Below, piece after piece: positions 15,001-25,980 of a stretch of 64,000 bases of DNA (position 1 is its first letter; every line of letters starts with the position of its first letter). Source of the stretch: Aphelenchoides besseyi (taxonomy: Eukaryota > Nematoda > Chromadorea > Rhabditida > Aphelenchoididae); NCBI GenBank assembly GCA_024699855.1, contig JAMPIQ010000001.1, forward strand, positions 1,674,001 to 1,738,000, written 5' to 3'. A program made the translations under genes and the position numbers. A model generated the notes under the pieces. That model saw only the letters and a program-made list of their open reading frames with translations. It was not told the origin of the DNA and did not search any database.

Positions 15001-18000
15001 TCGTCGGCTTGCTCATCCAAGAAATCGGATTCAGATTCCATATCGGATGTGTAGGTCTGAAAAGTTGGAATCCGTAAATTGGCTTAATAGACAAAACTTA
15101 CACCCATGTTTGCTGTGCAACTAACTTCACCGGCCGAATTCTCCGCCTTGCAGATGATCTCTCCGATGTGAATGTCCGGATTGAAACTGTTGATTGTGAG
15201 TACCGAAGTCGAGGAATCGGTTCGAATTGTGATTCCGTCTTCTCCGTCATGAACTTCTTTGTTGTTTATGTACCACGTCAATGTCATCGGATGAGAGCCG
15301 GTGTACAGAACTTTATGCGTAACTTTGGATCCAAGACGAGCACGAACATTCGACAACCATTCGAGAAAATCTGGTGGTTCGCCACGTGGAAGAACGAGAA
15401 GTGTCGCTTCTAAAGATAAGAATGATTACGAAAATATAGACGTTAATCTATAAGTGACAATAAGAATTTGTGAACTGCTCGCTTCATAGAACAAAACGTC
15501 GAAGAAATGTTGGGAATTGGGAAGGCAGATTTCATTTTCTGGCTAAGAACATATTGTTTTTTACTCTTCCAACAACATTGCTCACGACGAAATGCATCTC
15601 ATCAAAACTTGTTGAACGATCGAATTCATCAACCTCAAGCCATTGGACCTTTGCAACACGACTACTCATCGCCGTTTTTGACTTCGAAAACGTTGTACTT
15701 ACGGACAACTTTCTGTTTTCACTTTTCTTCACGCGATCATTACTCAATAAAAGTTTTAGAGTGTCGCAAGCAGCGTTCATTAAACTTTTAACTTACCACT
15801 GGATGCTTTGCCAAATTGATTGACAGCTTCACAAACCACTTTTCCCGAGTAATCGCAAGTGATGTCTTTGATAATAACCGTATAGGTGCCCTTTTCAGCG
15901 TGGATCTTAATGTTTTGACTTTCGATCAACTTTTTGCCGTTAATAAACCACGATACATCTAAAAACATGTTTAGTTCAAAATTAAGAAGCTTTCAATTAC
16001 CGGGCATTGGTTCACCAAGAAGTACAGCCTTTAATTTGAGGGTATCTCCTTCTCTGCAAGTTGCATCACAGAGAGCAGTTTCGAATTCAACGGGAATTGG
16101 TGCAATCACAGTGAGTTTTCCTTCGATTTCGGATTGTCCCATGCGATTGACTGCCACACACTTTATAGTTCCAGTCATATCGGTGGTGCAGCCGTGAATA
16201 ATGAGCGAGTACACACCGTCTTTTGATGTCATTTCCGTATCTTCAGTTGCATAGACCATTTGTTGATTGATGTACCATTTTGCAGTGGCAGTCGGTTCAG
16301 AAGCAATAATAACCTTCGTATGCAACGAGTCGCCTTCGGTGATTGTAATTGGTCCCAATTCGGAAAGGAACTGGGGTTTGGTTTGCATCATCTTCTTTCG
16401 AACTCCGATGCTTGCTGACGTTTCGACAGTACCATATTGATTCTCGGCACAAACTGTTATTTTTCCTTGTAGACTAGTCTCCGCAGATGGAATGGTAAGT
16501 CGGAAGACGCCGGTATTTTCATTAAACTCGACTTTCATCTTCTCGTTCGAAACCAGTGGAGATCCGTCTTTTTGATATGAAACAGTCGGTTTTGGCTTGA
16601 GTTTTGTGTCCAATTGAGCTTCCATGATCAATCGTTCGTATTGATCGATCATACGGTCTTCCAATTCTCTCAGGAATCTGGGCGCGTGTCCCACCTCTTT
16701 GATAGCAAGTGTTGCATTGCGTTTATTTACACCCAACGAATTTCGGGCCTCAACCGACAAGTCTCCTGCTTGATTCAATTGAGCATCGGTAATCTCCAAA
16801 GTGTGTGTGTCACCGGAGCTTGTGACTTTGATATTATCGGCTGTAATTGGTTGCCCATTCAATGTCCAAACAACTTCGCCTAAAAAAGAATTATGTTTTA
16901 AAACTAAGGGTTCCCACGAAAAATTCCCATTTTCAGACGTGAATCACTTCTTTCATAGTTGATTTCTTTTCACTTACTCCGATGCCAAATTAATTTTTCA
17001 TCTTACTTCTTTGCCTTCTTTTCTTGAAAATTTACGGTTATTATGTTTCAAGCTCTGAATGTTTCACGAAATGGAAGCCAAATAAAAGTTCTTTTAAGAG
17101 TTTTGAGCTTACCAGTAGTGACACGAACCGTGAAACGAGCACTTTCACCCTCGGCAATTTGTCGATCGTTCAAGTCGGTGAGGAAGTTCGGTATCTCTCG
17201 TTTAGGAGTAACAGTCAGTTTTGCCGGCGCCGATTCAACGGAGTCATCAGCAGAGCTAATGCGCACTTTCACAGTTCCACTCTTAACAAAATCAGTTGAG
17301 TAATATAATCGATGATCGTTTACCTGTGCGATCTGAGGTTTGAAAATGCGAATCGACGTCTTTCCCGTTTCAACATCGAATTTAACGCGAATATCGTCGT
17401 TTGACTCAATTTTCTGATCATTCAAGAACCACTCTGCTTTCGTCGGTTGACCCGAGAAAACGGCACTGAATTTGACTCCACGAGGATGCGATTCTTCTTC
17501 GTAGTCGTGATCTCGCGGTTGTTTTGTGAGTTGAAGTTTAGCAGAAGGTTGACCGCTTTGAACTGATCCTGAAATGTGTTTGACGTTACAATTCAGTATA
17601 AAAAGTTTACCGTTGGCTTCTTGATTAACTGGTTTTGATGGTTCAACAGCCAGTGGAGCAGATGTAGAGTCTGAAAAGTGATGTTAAAGAAGAACAATTG
17701 AACGAATATTGTTTTCTATTCACACTCAAAGAACATACTTTTGCCGCCTTCGTTTTGCGCAGAAACTTCGACAACACCCGCATGTTCTGGTTTAACAGAG
17801 TCAATACGTAAAGTGCTCGTGCCGTCTGGTGAAGTCGTGATGTGAACACCATCGACTCCATCTTTCAACGGATTACCGTTCAGAGTCCAGTTGATTGAGT
17901 CGGCGTTCGGTACTTTAACGGACACCTCCAACGGTTCGCCTTCTTTAGCTCGCAGTTCGTTAGGCAACGAAGAGATGAATTGCGGTGCTGAACGCGGTTT

Positions 18001-21000
18001 TTTAGTGACTTGAAAGTCGGCAGATGCAGAAACACTGCCGGCATTGCTCTCTGCTTTCACCACCACTTTTCCACTCTGTCCAACAGCAGAATCATTGACA
18101 CGCAAAGTGTATTGATTGCCGGACTGTGAGAGTGCGAATTCGGTACTTTCGGGCGTCACAAGTTGACCGTTGACTTCCCATTGAACTTTGGCTTGTGGCT
18201 TCGAGACGACTGTCGCACTAAATTGCACCACTTCGTGTTCATGAACAGATCGTGAATTTGGCGGTTGAGTGATTTCCGGCGGCGTTCCACGAGGTTCGAC
18301 TTGAAGTTGAGTTGTGCTTTCGACACGACCACTTTCATTCGACGCTTCCACGGATAATTTCGCGAGATTGTGTTCGGTTTTTGCGCTATCGATTGACAAC
18401 GAACTATGTCCTTCGTCCGATGCGATTTGAACACCTTCATTACCGTGCTGAAAACAAATTTAAGAACTGATTAACGTAACAAACAAACTTGTAATGGACG
18501 TCCATTCAAAGACCATGAGAAGTTTGTGGCATCTGGAGCAGTGACTTCTACACGAATTGGTTCGCCTTCTTTGACTTTCGATGCCAACGGAAGTCCTTGA
18601 TCGTTGTCGAATTTAGGTGCCGGTGGGACGACTTCCAATTTGCTTGTTGTACTCACACGTTCTTCTCCTTTTTCAGCTTCGCATTTGATTTCTCCGAAGT
18701 TCTGAGCAGATTCGATCAAAAGTTCGTGTTCATTTTTCGATGGAGTTGAAATGCGAAGACCGGGAGTTGAGGTATTGACAAGATTTCCGTTCATCGACCA
18801 ATTGACCCGTTCAGCATTTTCGATTGTTGTGCGGAAACGTGCTTCTTGACCACGTTGAACTCTTTGGTCGCTTAATTGCTGTCGAATAACCAATTTCTCT
18901 TCGTATCGTTCAGTTGTTGTTGTTCGTGTTTCGATGGCGCCCATTTCGATCGAACCTTCAGTTCGTGACTGAGCGTGTTCTTCCAAACGTTCGTCGGTGG
19001 AACGACGGCGAAGTTGTTCGGCTTCGGAGAAAGTGGTTGATTCCTGTCCGGATTCATGCATTTTCTCTTCGATAACTCTACGTGATGGTGATTCTTTAAT
19101 CCGAGTTTGCTGTTGGCCGCTCTCACTCAATTTCTCTTCTTCAACACGCGAATGAGACTTCGAAAGAGTGAATTCTGGTTCATTGACGGTCAACAGCGCG
19201 AAACACTGATCCTCGCCCAACTTGTTCTTTGCAACCAACGTAATAGTCGAGGAATTTGGTAGAACACTTGTGTCGATTGTAAGTCGAGTGACGTTCGTTG
19301 ACAAATCTGTTTCAATCGAAGTGCCTTGAGTAGCATTCCAAACTTTCTGTCCATCAATACTCCACGTGTATTCAATGTCTGATCCAATTGCATGTGCTTC
19401 AAACGTGATGCTCTTTCCACGTTCGACACCTTTGTTCTGCGGTTTTTGATCGAACGACGGAGGTTGAGGTTTACGGTCGACGCGAAGTTTAGACTGACAT
19501 GTTGCTTGGCCTTCCGAATTCGTTGCTGTAACGGTCACTTGAGAGGCGTCGTTGAGTGAAACGCCATGAATTTCGAGTTTTGACGAGCCATCAAATTCGC
19601 GAAATTTGATTCGCTAAAACATAAGAAACAAAATTACAGTTTCTATCCAACCGACTTACATCATTTTCCGTTAGTTCAACTCCATTTAACGTCCATTTCA
19701 ATTGTGCTTTGGGTTCGGCATCGACAGTCACTTCGAAGACAACAACATCGTCCTCGAAAGCTGTTTTATCACTCAACGGTTGTGAAAATTCGGGAGCTTT
19801 CTTTTTCTTCTCCAATGGCAAAACGATTAGTCGAGCTTTGGTTTCAAAACGACCAATCGGATTCTCGGCTCTAAACAACGAGTTGGTCGTTGAGATTGTT
19901 TCGTGAACGAACCGACAAAGAACAGTTCCTGCATAGTTGGAAGAATCAATGATTAGTTTGTGATCTGCGCCATTGGATTCAATTCGAACACCGGGCGAAT
20001 CGGCAGTAAGCAAGTTTCCGTTGATAAACCACTAAAACAAGTTTTTCAAAAACCATAACATCAAAACTTGCCGACACAACTGGATTTGGACTGCCACGAA
20101 CTGATGCTTCAAAAGTGGCACTTTCACCAAATTTTACTGTTTGATCCTCGATATCACGAATGAACATTGGTGCCGAACGCGACTCCTCTTCTTCGACTTC
20201 GACGGTGAGACGTGCGCGGCTCTCCGCCGACCCGTTATCATTAACAGCCTTGACGACGATTTCTCCGTCATGATTGTCAATTGTGCACTTGGCAATCGTA
20301 AGACGGTAGTATGAGTCGCGTTGTTCGATTTGAACGCCGTCGACACCATTTTCCAGTTTCTTTCCTTTCAAGAAGAATTCGGCCTAAAGTTTCTTTTAAT
20401 CAGATTCATTCCTTTTCTGATTACTTTCGGTTCCGGATAGCCGGTTACTTCTGCTTCGAATTGAACGGGCGAGTTTTCGGTTACAGTTCGATCTTCGAGT
20501 TTATCGATTTGTGGTGGCACTGGATCGACGAGAACTCTCAGATTGGAGCTGCAATTGCTAACTCCCAATCTGTTGGATCCCTGGAAAGAAGTTTGTTGCG
20601 CAATATGTGAAGTTGAATCTGTAGGTTTTTGTTGTTCATTTTTAGTCCAGAGACACGAAATTTTTGGATCGGAATGCCGCTGCGTGGGCGGCCGACCAAT
20701 TTCATGCGAAACATCGGGACTCATTGATAGCCATTGCGACACTCAACAGCAACTGTTCCACTACCTCGATTTTCATGCCAATGACCCGCTTTGTTGCTTT
20801 TGATTGAAAAAAGTGAAAACCCTCCGAAAAAGCTTACTCGACAAGTGACTGTACCGTCGAAATGACGACTAACGTCTTGAATCGTTAAAATGCAAATTCC
20901 ATCTTCGTTGATGAAACGAATTTTCTCCGATTCAGTCAACGGAACACCGTTTACGAGCCAAATGACCTAAACAAGTGGTTGAGAAGTGGGCTTCTTTTTC

Positions 21001-24000
21001 TTGTTACCTCCGGCTCAGGATCACCCGTGAGAACAGCTTTGAATTTAACTGTGTCGCCCTCCTTGCAAGTCACATCATCGGTTACTTGCTGAAACAAACA
21101 GTTGGATACACAGAAGAAAATGGAAACTTACTTGGAACTCGGGTGCCACGTGATTTTTGTCGGGATCTGCTTCGACTGTCAATTTTGCTTCAGTCGCTTT
21201 TTCACCAAATTCATTTTTGATCTAAACTCAAAAATTTGAGATTGTGTTCTAAAACCCGACCTTAACGGCATAGACACCCGTATCTTCTGGTTGTGCGTCT
21301 CGGATTTCAAGTTTCGCACTTTGACCATCGTATTGCAAACGAAAGTCGTTGGACGGTCGAAGTGGTTGATCGTCGATCTGAGAATAAGATTACAGAAATG
21401 CAAACGAAACAAAGTTACCATCCAAATGAGTTCGGGTTCTGGCCATCCTTCTACTTCGCATTCAAAGTTCACGACGTCGCCTTCTTTACAGGTTTGGTCG
21501 CGAAGTGAATTGACGAATGCGGGAGGAGCGGCTTCTTTTTCTGCCTTGATTACTTTGAAATAAGCGGAAGTTGATGCCTGAAAAGGTTAGTGCTAATAAT
21601 GCCAATTTGGGAAGATATCGAAGGTATGAGAAGTCAAAGATTGAAAGGGATGTTACGAGCAAGAACCTACTTGACCATAAGCGTTTGAAGCTAAAGCAAT
21701 TCATTGAAAAAATGTGAAAGTAATTGAAAGCCTACCAACACAAACATAACGACCAGTATCTGTGACTTGAACGGGATCGATGGTCAATGCAAAAAAACCG
21801 TCGTCATCGGCATAGAAAGTGTGTCGTTCGTCTTCTTTGAGCAAAACATCGTCCTTGTACCTAAAACTTCCTATTAGTTTGAATATTGTATGTGTGTTCA
21901 CCAAGTGATTTCTGGCAATGGATAACCAGTGACTTTTAAGCACATCTTGGCCGACGATTCTTGTAGGGTTCGGAATCCGTATTGTGTTCTCGTAACTCGA
22001 GTTCCTTGCATGTCAAGGGTTGTTCCGGTTGTTGTCCAGTCGATGCTCGAGCCACCACTAAATCAAAATATACTATTCGACTATTGACTGAGCTTACCTG
22101 TACAAACTCGTTGACGAGCCGGTGGGTGAGATTGCTGGTGGTGAGTTGATTTTCTTGCGCGGTGGACCTTCTTCAGGACCTGAAAACAATGAAGGTAAAC
22201 GAATGTTCAATTAAAACAAAAAGAAAAGAAGTAGAAACCGATTGGAGCGCTGCTCTTCCGCGACAATGCCGAATACTCGCTGAACTCCGATCGCGCATCA
22301 CTGGTCGTAACATCGTAGTCGGTTATGTAGGTGTCCGTATCGGCAATCGTTTCGGAGGCTGAAAATTGCAAATCAAACAAAATCACTTACACCACGCGGG
22401 ATCGACCAATTCGATTCCACCATCTTCGGCTTCCGTTAGTTCAATTATGAACAACGTGCGAAGAACCATGTTTTAGAAGATGCCGCCGGCTAGCGGCAGC
22501 ACTTTTGACTCAACGGAATGTGTGAGTAATTCGAATTTTTAGACGAAACTGTTGAGCCAAAAGGCGTAAAATTTGCAAACCACCGGGTTGTCGCAATCAA
22601 ACGAGGCCGGGGATTGCGTGAGGCGTAAGAAATGGGATGTTGAAGGATCGTGAATCGAATGAGGCGGAGGCACCGCTGATAAGCGGGCGGAGAAACTGAG
22701 GACACTACGAACTCAATCCACAACGTTTCTTTAAGCTCCCCCCGAAATGACAACCGTTGATTCAGAAATGCCAATCGAAAGAAATTAGCGGGAGTCTGCA
22801 CTTTGGCCAGTGGTGATGGGATGTGCGTCCCGGAGAAGAAATGTTGCAGCGATTTTGTTCGACCGGTGGCCTCTTGGAGGCGATCAGGTCTGATCTTTTT
22901 CGTTCAATCGCCCGATTTCTGCGTTCTTCTTCTTCACTCGCTTGGCCGTCTAATTGCGGTGTATGTGCAGTTCGGGATTGAGCATGAGCAAAAGTTTGCG
23001 TGCGGCATATCCACACTTCAGATCAAACGACGTCACAGACGCCCCCCGGACGCTTAAAATTGACCCGAAGCCCCCGCAGCAAAAAGAATGAAAGATGTTT
23101 TTTGTGTTCGCACGTGTTTGACCCCGGTTCGAGCATCAGATGGCCGTTTAATTTGCAATAAACTTCGTATATTTGTTCCTAATCAGAGAATTGAACTTAC
23201 AAATCGCTTCGTGCATTTCCATAACATCTTTCATCCACGCCTTACGAACGACATCCGCCGACAGAATGTCAGTCGATTTGATTCGAAACGACGGTAGTCC
23301 TTGTTCATTAGCTTTGAAGACTATCGAGTCGTCGTCTGTGGTATGCAAGCGAACGGTGTACTTGTCCATCTAAACAACTTTGCTCATAATCTTTATTGTC
23401 GAACCTACTCGAATTGTTGCACAGTGTTTGAAAGTTGGTGGATCGGTTCGATTGTCTATCTCCGTAATCATGAGTTTATTACGAAACAGAAATACTTCTC
23501 GTTCCTGCACAGTTCCATCGTTCTCCCAAACTTGAAATTTGTCGTGTCGATAGATTCGTCCGAGACGTGAAACATCGCCCGGATAAGCAACGATGTTGTT
23601 GATCACAGTCAGTTCATCGGCTCGTCGTGGAATCGATTGAATTAACTCCAAACCTTTTTGCATCGATTTGGTGCTGCATTTTGCGCGAATCGAATACTTG
23701 ATTATCTCCTGAAACCTCACTATAGACTCAACAATATTGCAAGCGATAACCTTAAAGAATTCTTCATAACGTGAAATTCTTTGAATCACTTCATTTCCAT
23801 AATCAACGTATGCACGAGCACCTGCTTGAATTTTGTCACTTAATGACTGAAACAAATGAAAAATGTGATTGAAGCGAATAGTCGATTGTTGTATACCTGA
23901 AGGTAATCTTTGATTGCTGGTACTTCCGAAATCATTTGCACAGTCTGTGGCCATTCGCGAAAGAAATGAACGTGATGTTCGAAGTCACGTTCCAATCGTG

Positions 24001-24955
24001 CAAATGTTTGTCCGACTTTAGATGGATCGTCAGAGTAGTAGTTGAGGCCAGGAATCAAGATACTGAAAACAAGACAATGATCAGATATTCCGAATCGATA
24101 ACTGACTTAGCATGAAAATTTGTAATTTCTCTCAAATTGAGTACCAATTGCGCTTTAGTGTCTTGAACTTCTTGTGGCGCCGATTGATCGTCGAATAATG
24201 GAACATAGAGATTCAATGCACTTTTCAATTCGGTTACAAACTCCTCTTCTGTTCTCAACAGATCGTGATACACTTGTCTAAAAGCACAATGTTTTCAGAT
24301 TCCGCAACCTCGAAAATACTCTCGTTTAAGCACGGCTTCCTGTTCTTCGCTCAAATGAACGTTTGTTCCCTCAAGTTCTCGTGTCCTGCGCCTTTGCTTA
24401 TAGTAGTTACTTGGTGTCTCTGCAGAATCAATCATGAAACTGATAACAAAAAGAACAAACCAAATATAGTTCCCGGTACAAAACCGATTTGTGCGGGACG
24501 AGCCTACAGAAAGAACAAATGAAAGTTTCAAGTTATTTTTCTTACTTTTGTTCTGACTAACCATCGACTTGGATTCTTCGAGTCTAAGACCTCAACAATC
24601 TGTGATTGTTCCAACGAAATTGCTTCGGTATCTCCCGGCTCAGGTTCGTAGTTTTCGATTGCAATGAAGACCGGAAACGAACGTGTTTCACTTCTAAACA
24701 ACCAAAATCTCAAACTTTCTATTAACTGCTCGTACCCGGCAACAATTTCCGTGGACGAACTTCTACCACGTGTGGAAGTTCTCGATGTTACTGACTCGCT
24801 TCTATAAGACGAGCGAGAGCTGTGAGTGAGATAGTTCACATCTTCTGAAACATAGATGTGACTCGACGATCCAGCCAAATCAACTGACCAGCAGCTGTGT
24901 ATTTGCGAAATGATGCGTATTTGCGTTGAAGTTGCTTCTGTCGTCGAGTAGCCAT
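1..24955 (-). CDS. unc-89: UNC-89 (obscurin-like giant M-line protein), 3' end beyond the window
   Basis: This is the giant sarcomeric protein that organises M-lines and A-bands in nematode muscle and carries a Rho-GEF module. The ATG (24953-24955) opens MATRRQKQLQRKY, followed by a Ser/Arg-rich stretch (THSSRSSYRSES) characteristic of UNC-89. Then come SH3, DH and PH domains, a Ser-rich linker and about 45 tandem Ig domains with the usual W-Y-K/N-G and D-x-G-x-Y/C signatures. Most exons join by short GT-AG introns; the longest uninterrupted Ig exon is about 12380-14242. The last exon visible (1-116) completes an Ig domain (ENQYG joined to TAQDRCDVTV) and continues off the edge. FnIII and kinase domains are not seen and should lie to the left. 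Over 5,000 residues are inside the window. Large introns (117-659, 1402-2288, 3737-6217, 11190-12217, 15412-15795, 22359-23200) are described separately. The family assignment is very secure; individual splice sites are read by eye. Confidence 0.95.
117..659. other. unc-89 intron
   Basis: The minus-strand donor GTATGT (654-659) and acceptor TTTTCAG (ending at 117) bound a 543-nt intron. The flanking codons join as ENQYG-TAQDRC, completing an Ig domain. Open frames inside it on both strands show no recognisable protein. Confidence 0.8.
1120..1229 (-). other. unc-89: 19-nt microexon flanked by a 42-nt GT-AG and a 49-nt GC-AG intron in unc-89
   Basis: Reading unc-89, the exon ending at 1230 (PLPEVTW) joins a 19-nt exon (1169-1187) encoding YKDGAK. 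A GC-AG intron (1120-1168, donor AAAG/GCAAG, acceptor TTGCAG) then leads to IEPSDRLQLELDENG. The product is a textbook Ig strand (EVTWYKDGAKIEPSDRLQLE). Without the GC-AG intron the YKDG frame stops after about 16 codons. Confidence 0.75.
1402..2288. other. unc-89 intron (887 nt)
   Basis: The donor GTGAAG at 2283-2288 and acceptor TTTTAG ending at 1402 join CSASNS to SASTKSLIKI. A 99-codon plus-strand open frame (1748-2047) lies inside, but it has no family resemblance, start context or splice signals. I treat it as non-coding. Confidence 0.7.
5160..5166 (+). promoter_or_regulatory. TATA-like box of the nested bHLH gene
   Basis: TATAAAG lies 53 nt upstream of the bHLH ATG (5219), consistent with a core promoter inside the unc-89 intron. 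This is positional inference only. Confidence 0.4.
5219..5707 (+). CDS. small bHLH transcription factor nested in an unc-89 intron
   Basis: Three exons (5219-5266, 5304-5511, 5553-5707) with 37- and 41-nt introns give 136 residues. Exon 2 encodes a basic region and helix 1 (KNEREAIRRQRLQTEYQKL, RSVVEEIKPYL), a short loop, then helix 2 (QTDILEQARKLIKELQRE) and a leucine-bearing extension (LELKAKLLLAEAQ). The layout fits a basic helix-loop-helix DNA-binding dimeriser. The motif NEREAIR keeps the E-box-contacting Glu and the Arg three positions later, but has Ala where many families have Arg. The tail is Gln/Ser-rich and ends SQPSSSN. Expected role: nuclear transcription regulator; subfamily not identified. 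All splice sites are canonical and keep the frame, which argues for a functional gene. Confidence 0.78.
11190..12217. other. unc-89 intron (1.03 kb) inside an Ig domain
   Basis: The donor after PRPEVKWS (12218) and the acceptor before GSMTSQQEVHESERIT (11189) split one Ig domain. No gene was recognised inside. It contains the nested inverted repeat at 11998-12041. Confidence 0.75.
11998..12041. repeat. nested inverted repeat in an unc-89 intron
   Basis: CACTCCTCAG at 11998-12007 is perfectly complementary to CTGAGGAGTG at 12032-12041. Between them GAGGAG (12013-12018) and CTCCTC (12021-12026) form a second, inner inverted repeat. The G/A- and C/T-rich motif recurs four times in 44 bases. Origin unknown. 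Confidence 0.7.
15412..15795. other. unc-89 intron (about 384 nt)
   Basis: It lies between the Ig exon ending NQFGKASS and the exon beginning ATLLVLPRGEPPDFLEW. I see no gene in it. Confidence 0.65.
18880..19170 (-). other. unc-89: charged non-Ig linker of UNC-89, replacing the KSP-repeat region
   Basis: Between two Ig domains the translation runs through about 95 residues rich in Glu, Arg, Ser and Gln, with a loosely repeated pattern: EEKLSESGQQ, EEKMHESGQE, DERLEEHAQS. In C. elegans UNC-89 the corresponding stretch is a very long Lys-Ser-Pro repeat region. No KSP repeats are present here. Confidence 0.7.
22391..22469 (-). CDS. unc-89: candidate alternative first exon of unc-89
   Basis: A short open exon begins with ATG at 22467-22469 (MVLRTLFIIELTEAEDGG...) and ends at a consensus donor, GTAAGT. 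A 32-nt intron (22359-22390) then leads to the exon at 22358. The exon ends in the same phase as the upstream PH exon (one base, completed to TCC), so both can splice to the same acceptor. Reading upstream from an acceptor-like TAG just before it gives an immediate in-frame TAA, so it makes sense only as a first exon. It would give an isoform lacking SH3-DH-PH. This is inferred from sequence alone. Confidence 0.45.
22470..23200. other. unc-89 intron sequence upstream of the internal ATG exon
   Basis: This is the rest of the intron between the PH exon (ends 23201) and the linker exon (starts 22358). It has locally high G+C runs near 22840-22960 and 23040-23075. Open frames on both strands here lack codon bias and family resemblance. 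If the 22391-22469 exon is a genuine first exon, its promoter should be here. No TATA box was identified. Confidence 0.4.
23201..24340 (-). other. unc-89: DH-PH (Rho-GEF) module of UNC-89
   Basis: The DH segment begins near EEQEAVLKREQVYHDLLRTE and includes the helix RTEEEFVTELKSALNLYVPL, a central ISRYEEFFKEIIKYSIRAKC region, and a conserved-region-3 helix QKGLELIQSIPRRADELTVI. The PH domain follows (FLFRNKLMITEID, TVRLHTTDDDSIVFKA) and ends with the amphipathic helix AWMKDVMEMHEAI. DH-PH tandems catalyse GDP/GTP exchange on Rho-family GTPases; in UNC-89 the module is known to act on Rho in muscle. It is spread over five or six exons with introns of roughly 40-60 nt. Confidence 0.9.
24460..24685 (-). 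other. unc-89: SH3 domain of UNC-89
   Basis: The translation reads FPVFIAIENYEPEP, then an acidic RT-like loop, SQIVEVLD, SRWLVRTK and GFVPGTIF. This is the ALYDY / polar loop / WW / G-x-V-P pattern of an SH3 domain, split by short introns. The first aromatic motif is the atypical IENYEP, as expected for UNC-89. In the family it precedes the Rho-GEF domain. Confidence 0.88.
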
Positions 24956-25980
24956 TTTTGTCGAATTGAGTCGATTTTCAACTCAATGGCCCTCGTACAA
25001 CAAACAACAACGATGTCTTTGAGGCCCCCTCCTTAAAATCAACAGTTGCGCAAACAAATGAGTTCGAGAAAACACGAAAGTTTCTGTAAATGCAAAACAA
25101 TTCGAACGGAAACTGACGAGATTTTGCGGTCTAAACGGTTTTGACTAATCGGACGGCATCTTTTTTGCCGTCAATCGCTTTCGCCATGAACGACAGGATT
25201 TCGACGTGTTCGCCGTTCTGCTCCAACTCGTCTCATGGATCACTTCAAACCGAGTCATCTCTTTTTACCTTCACGGCCGATCGGGGTGGGTGGAACAACA
25301 GAGCGGAAATCTTCAACGGTGTTCTTGGCCTTTGGATTGTTTCTTCTTTCATTTTTTAGCCGTAGAAATGAGAGACGATTGCAAGGTGCTCGTGTGTTTT
25401 TCCCGAAGGCTCAACAGATCACTCGGCTTCGATCACCTCAATCACAAACTCATTCCAACCCTCCGCCCCGCTACTTTTTCTTCTTCGTTTCGCCTTGACA
25501 ACCAAATGGCTTCAATGGCCGTGAGTTTACGCGTGTAAATGATGGCTCACATCACAACTGTTCCGTTTCGATTGTTGGCACAAAAGATTTGATTCGATAC
25601 TGCAACTTTGGGAATAAAAATATTGAAAAACCACTGCACAAGAATGTTCAGTGAATTACACTTTCGGGTGTCGAAACCTAATGGTCGTCAACGGTTTAGA
25701 ACCGACGGGAGGTCATGACGAGGAGCGGAATGAGCCTCTCGCCTTAAAAGGAAATGAGTCATCGACGAATCGTCGCCTTCGCTGCTCGTGATCAAACCCA
25801 CGGCCAAACGAATAGTGTGCGTTTTTTTGGACAAAACATTTTGAAGGTCAGGTTTTACGTCTTTTGATTCACAAACGCAACAAAATTCGATAGAATTTTA
25901 AACGGTCGATCATTCACAAACCCTTTGGATAGTTTCGTTTTTTCTGCCAAGTATTCTTTTAATTGTAAGCTTTCAGTTTA
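24956..25980. promoter_or_regulatory. divergent intergenic region between unc-89 and the orphan gene
   Basis: About 1 kb separates the unc-89 ATG (minus) from the next ATG (plus), so promoters and 5' leaders of both genes should be here. An acceptor-like TTTCAG ends at 25976, four bases upstream of the plus-strand ATG, suggesting a leader intron or trans-splice site. Open frames across 25141-25538 are non-specific. Confidence 0.45.

Noticed and set aside
22490..23016. Minus-strand frames in the intron between the UNC-89 PH exon and linker
   Set aside because: They have no in-phase junction to flanking exons and no domain; the direct PH-to-linker join gives the expected protein.
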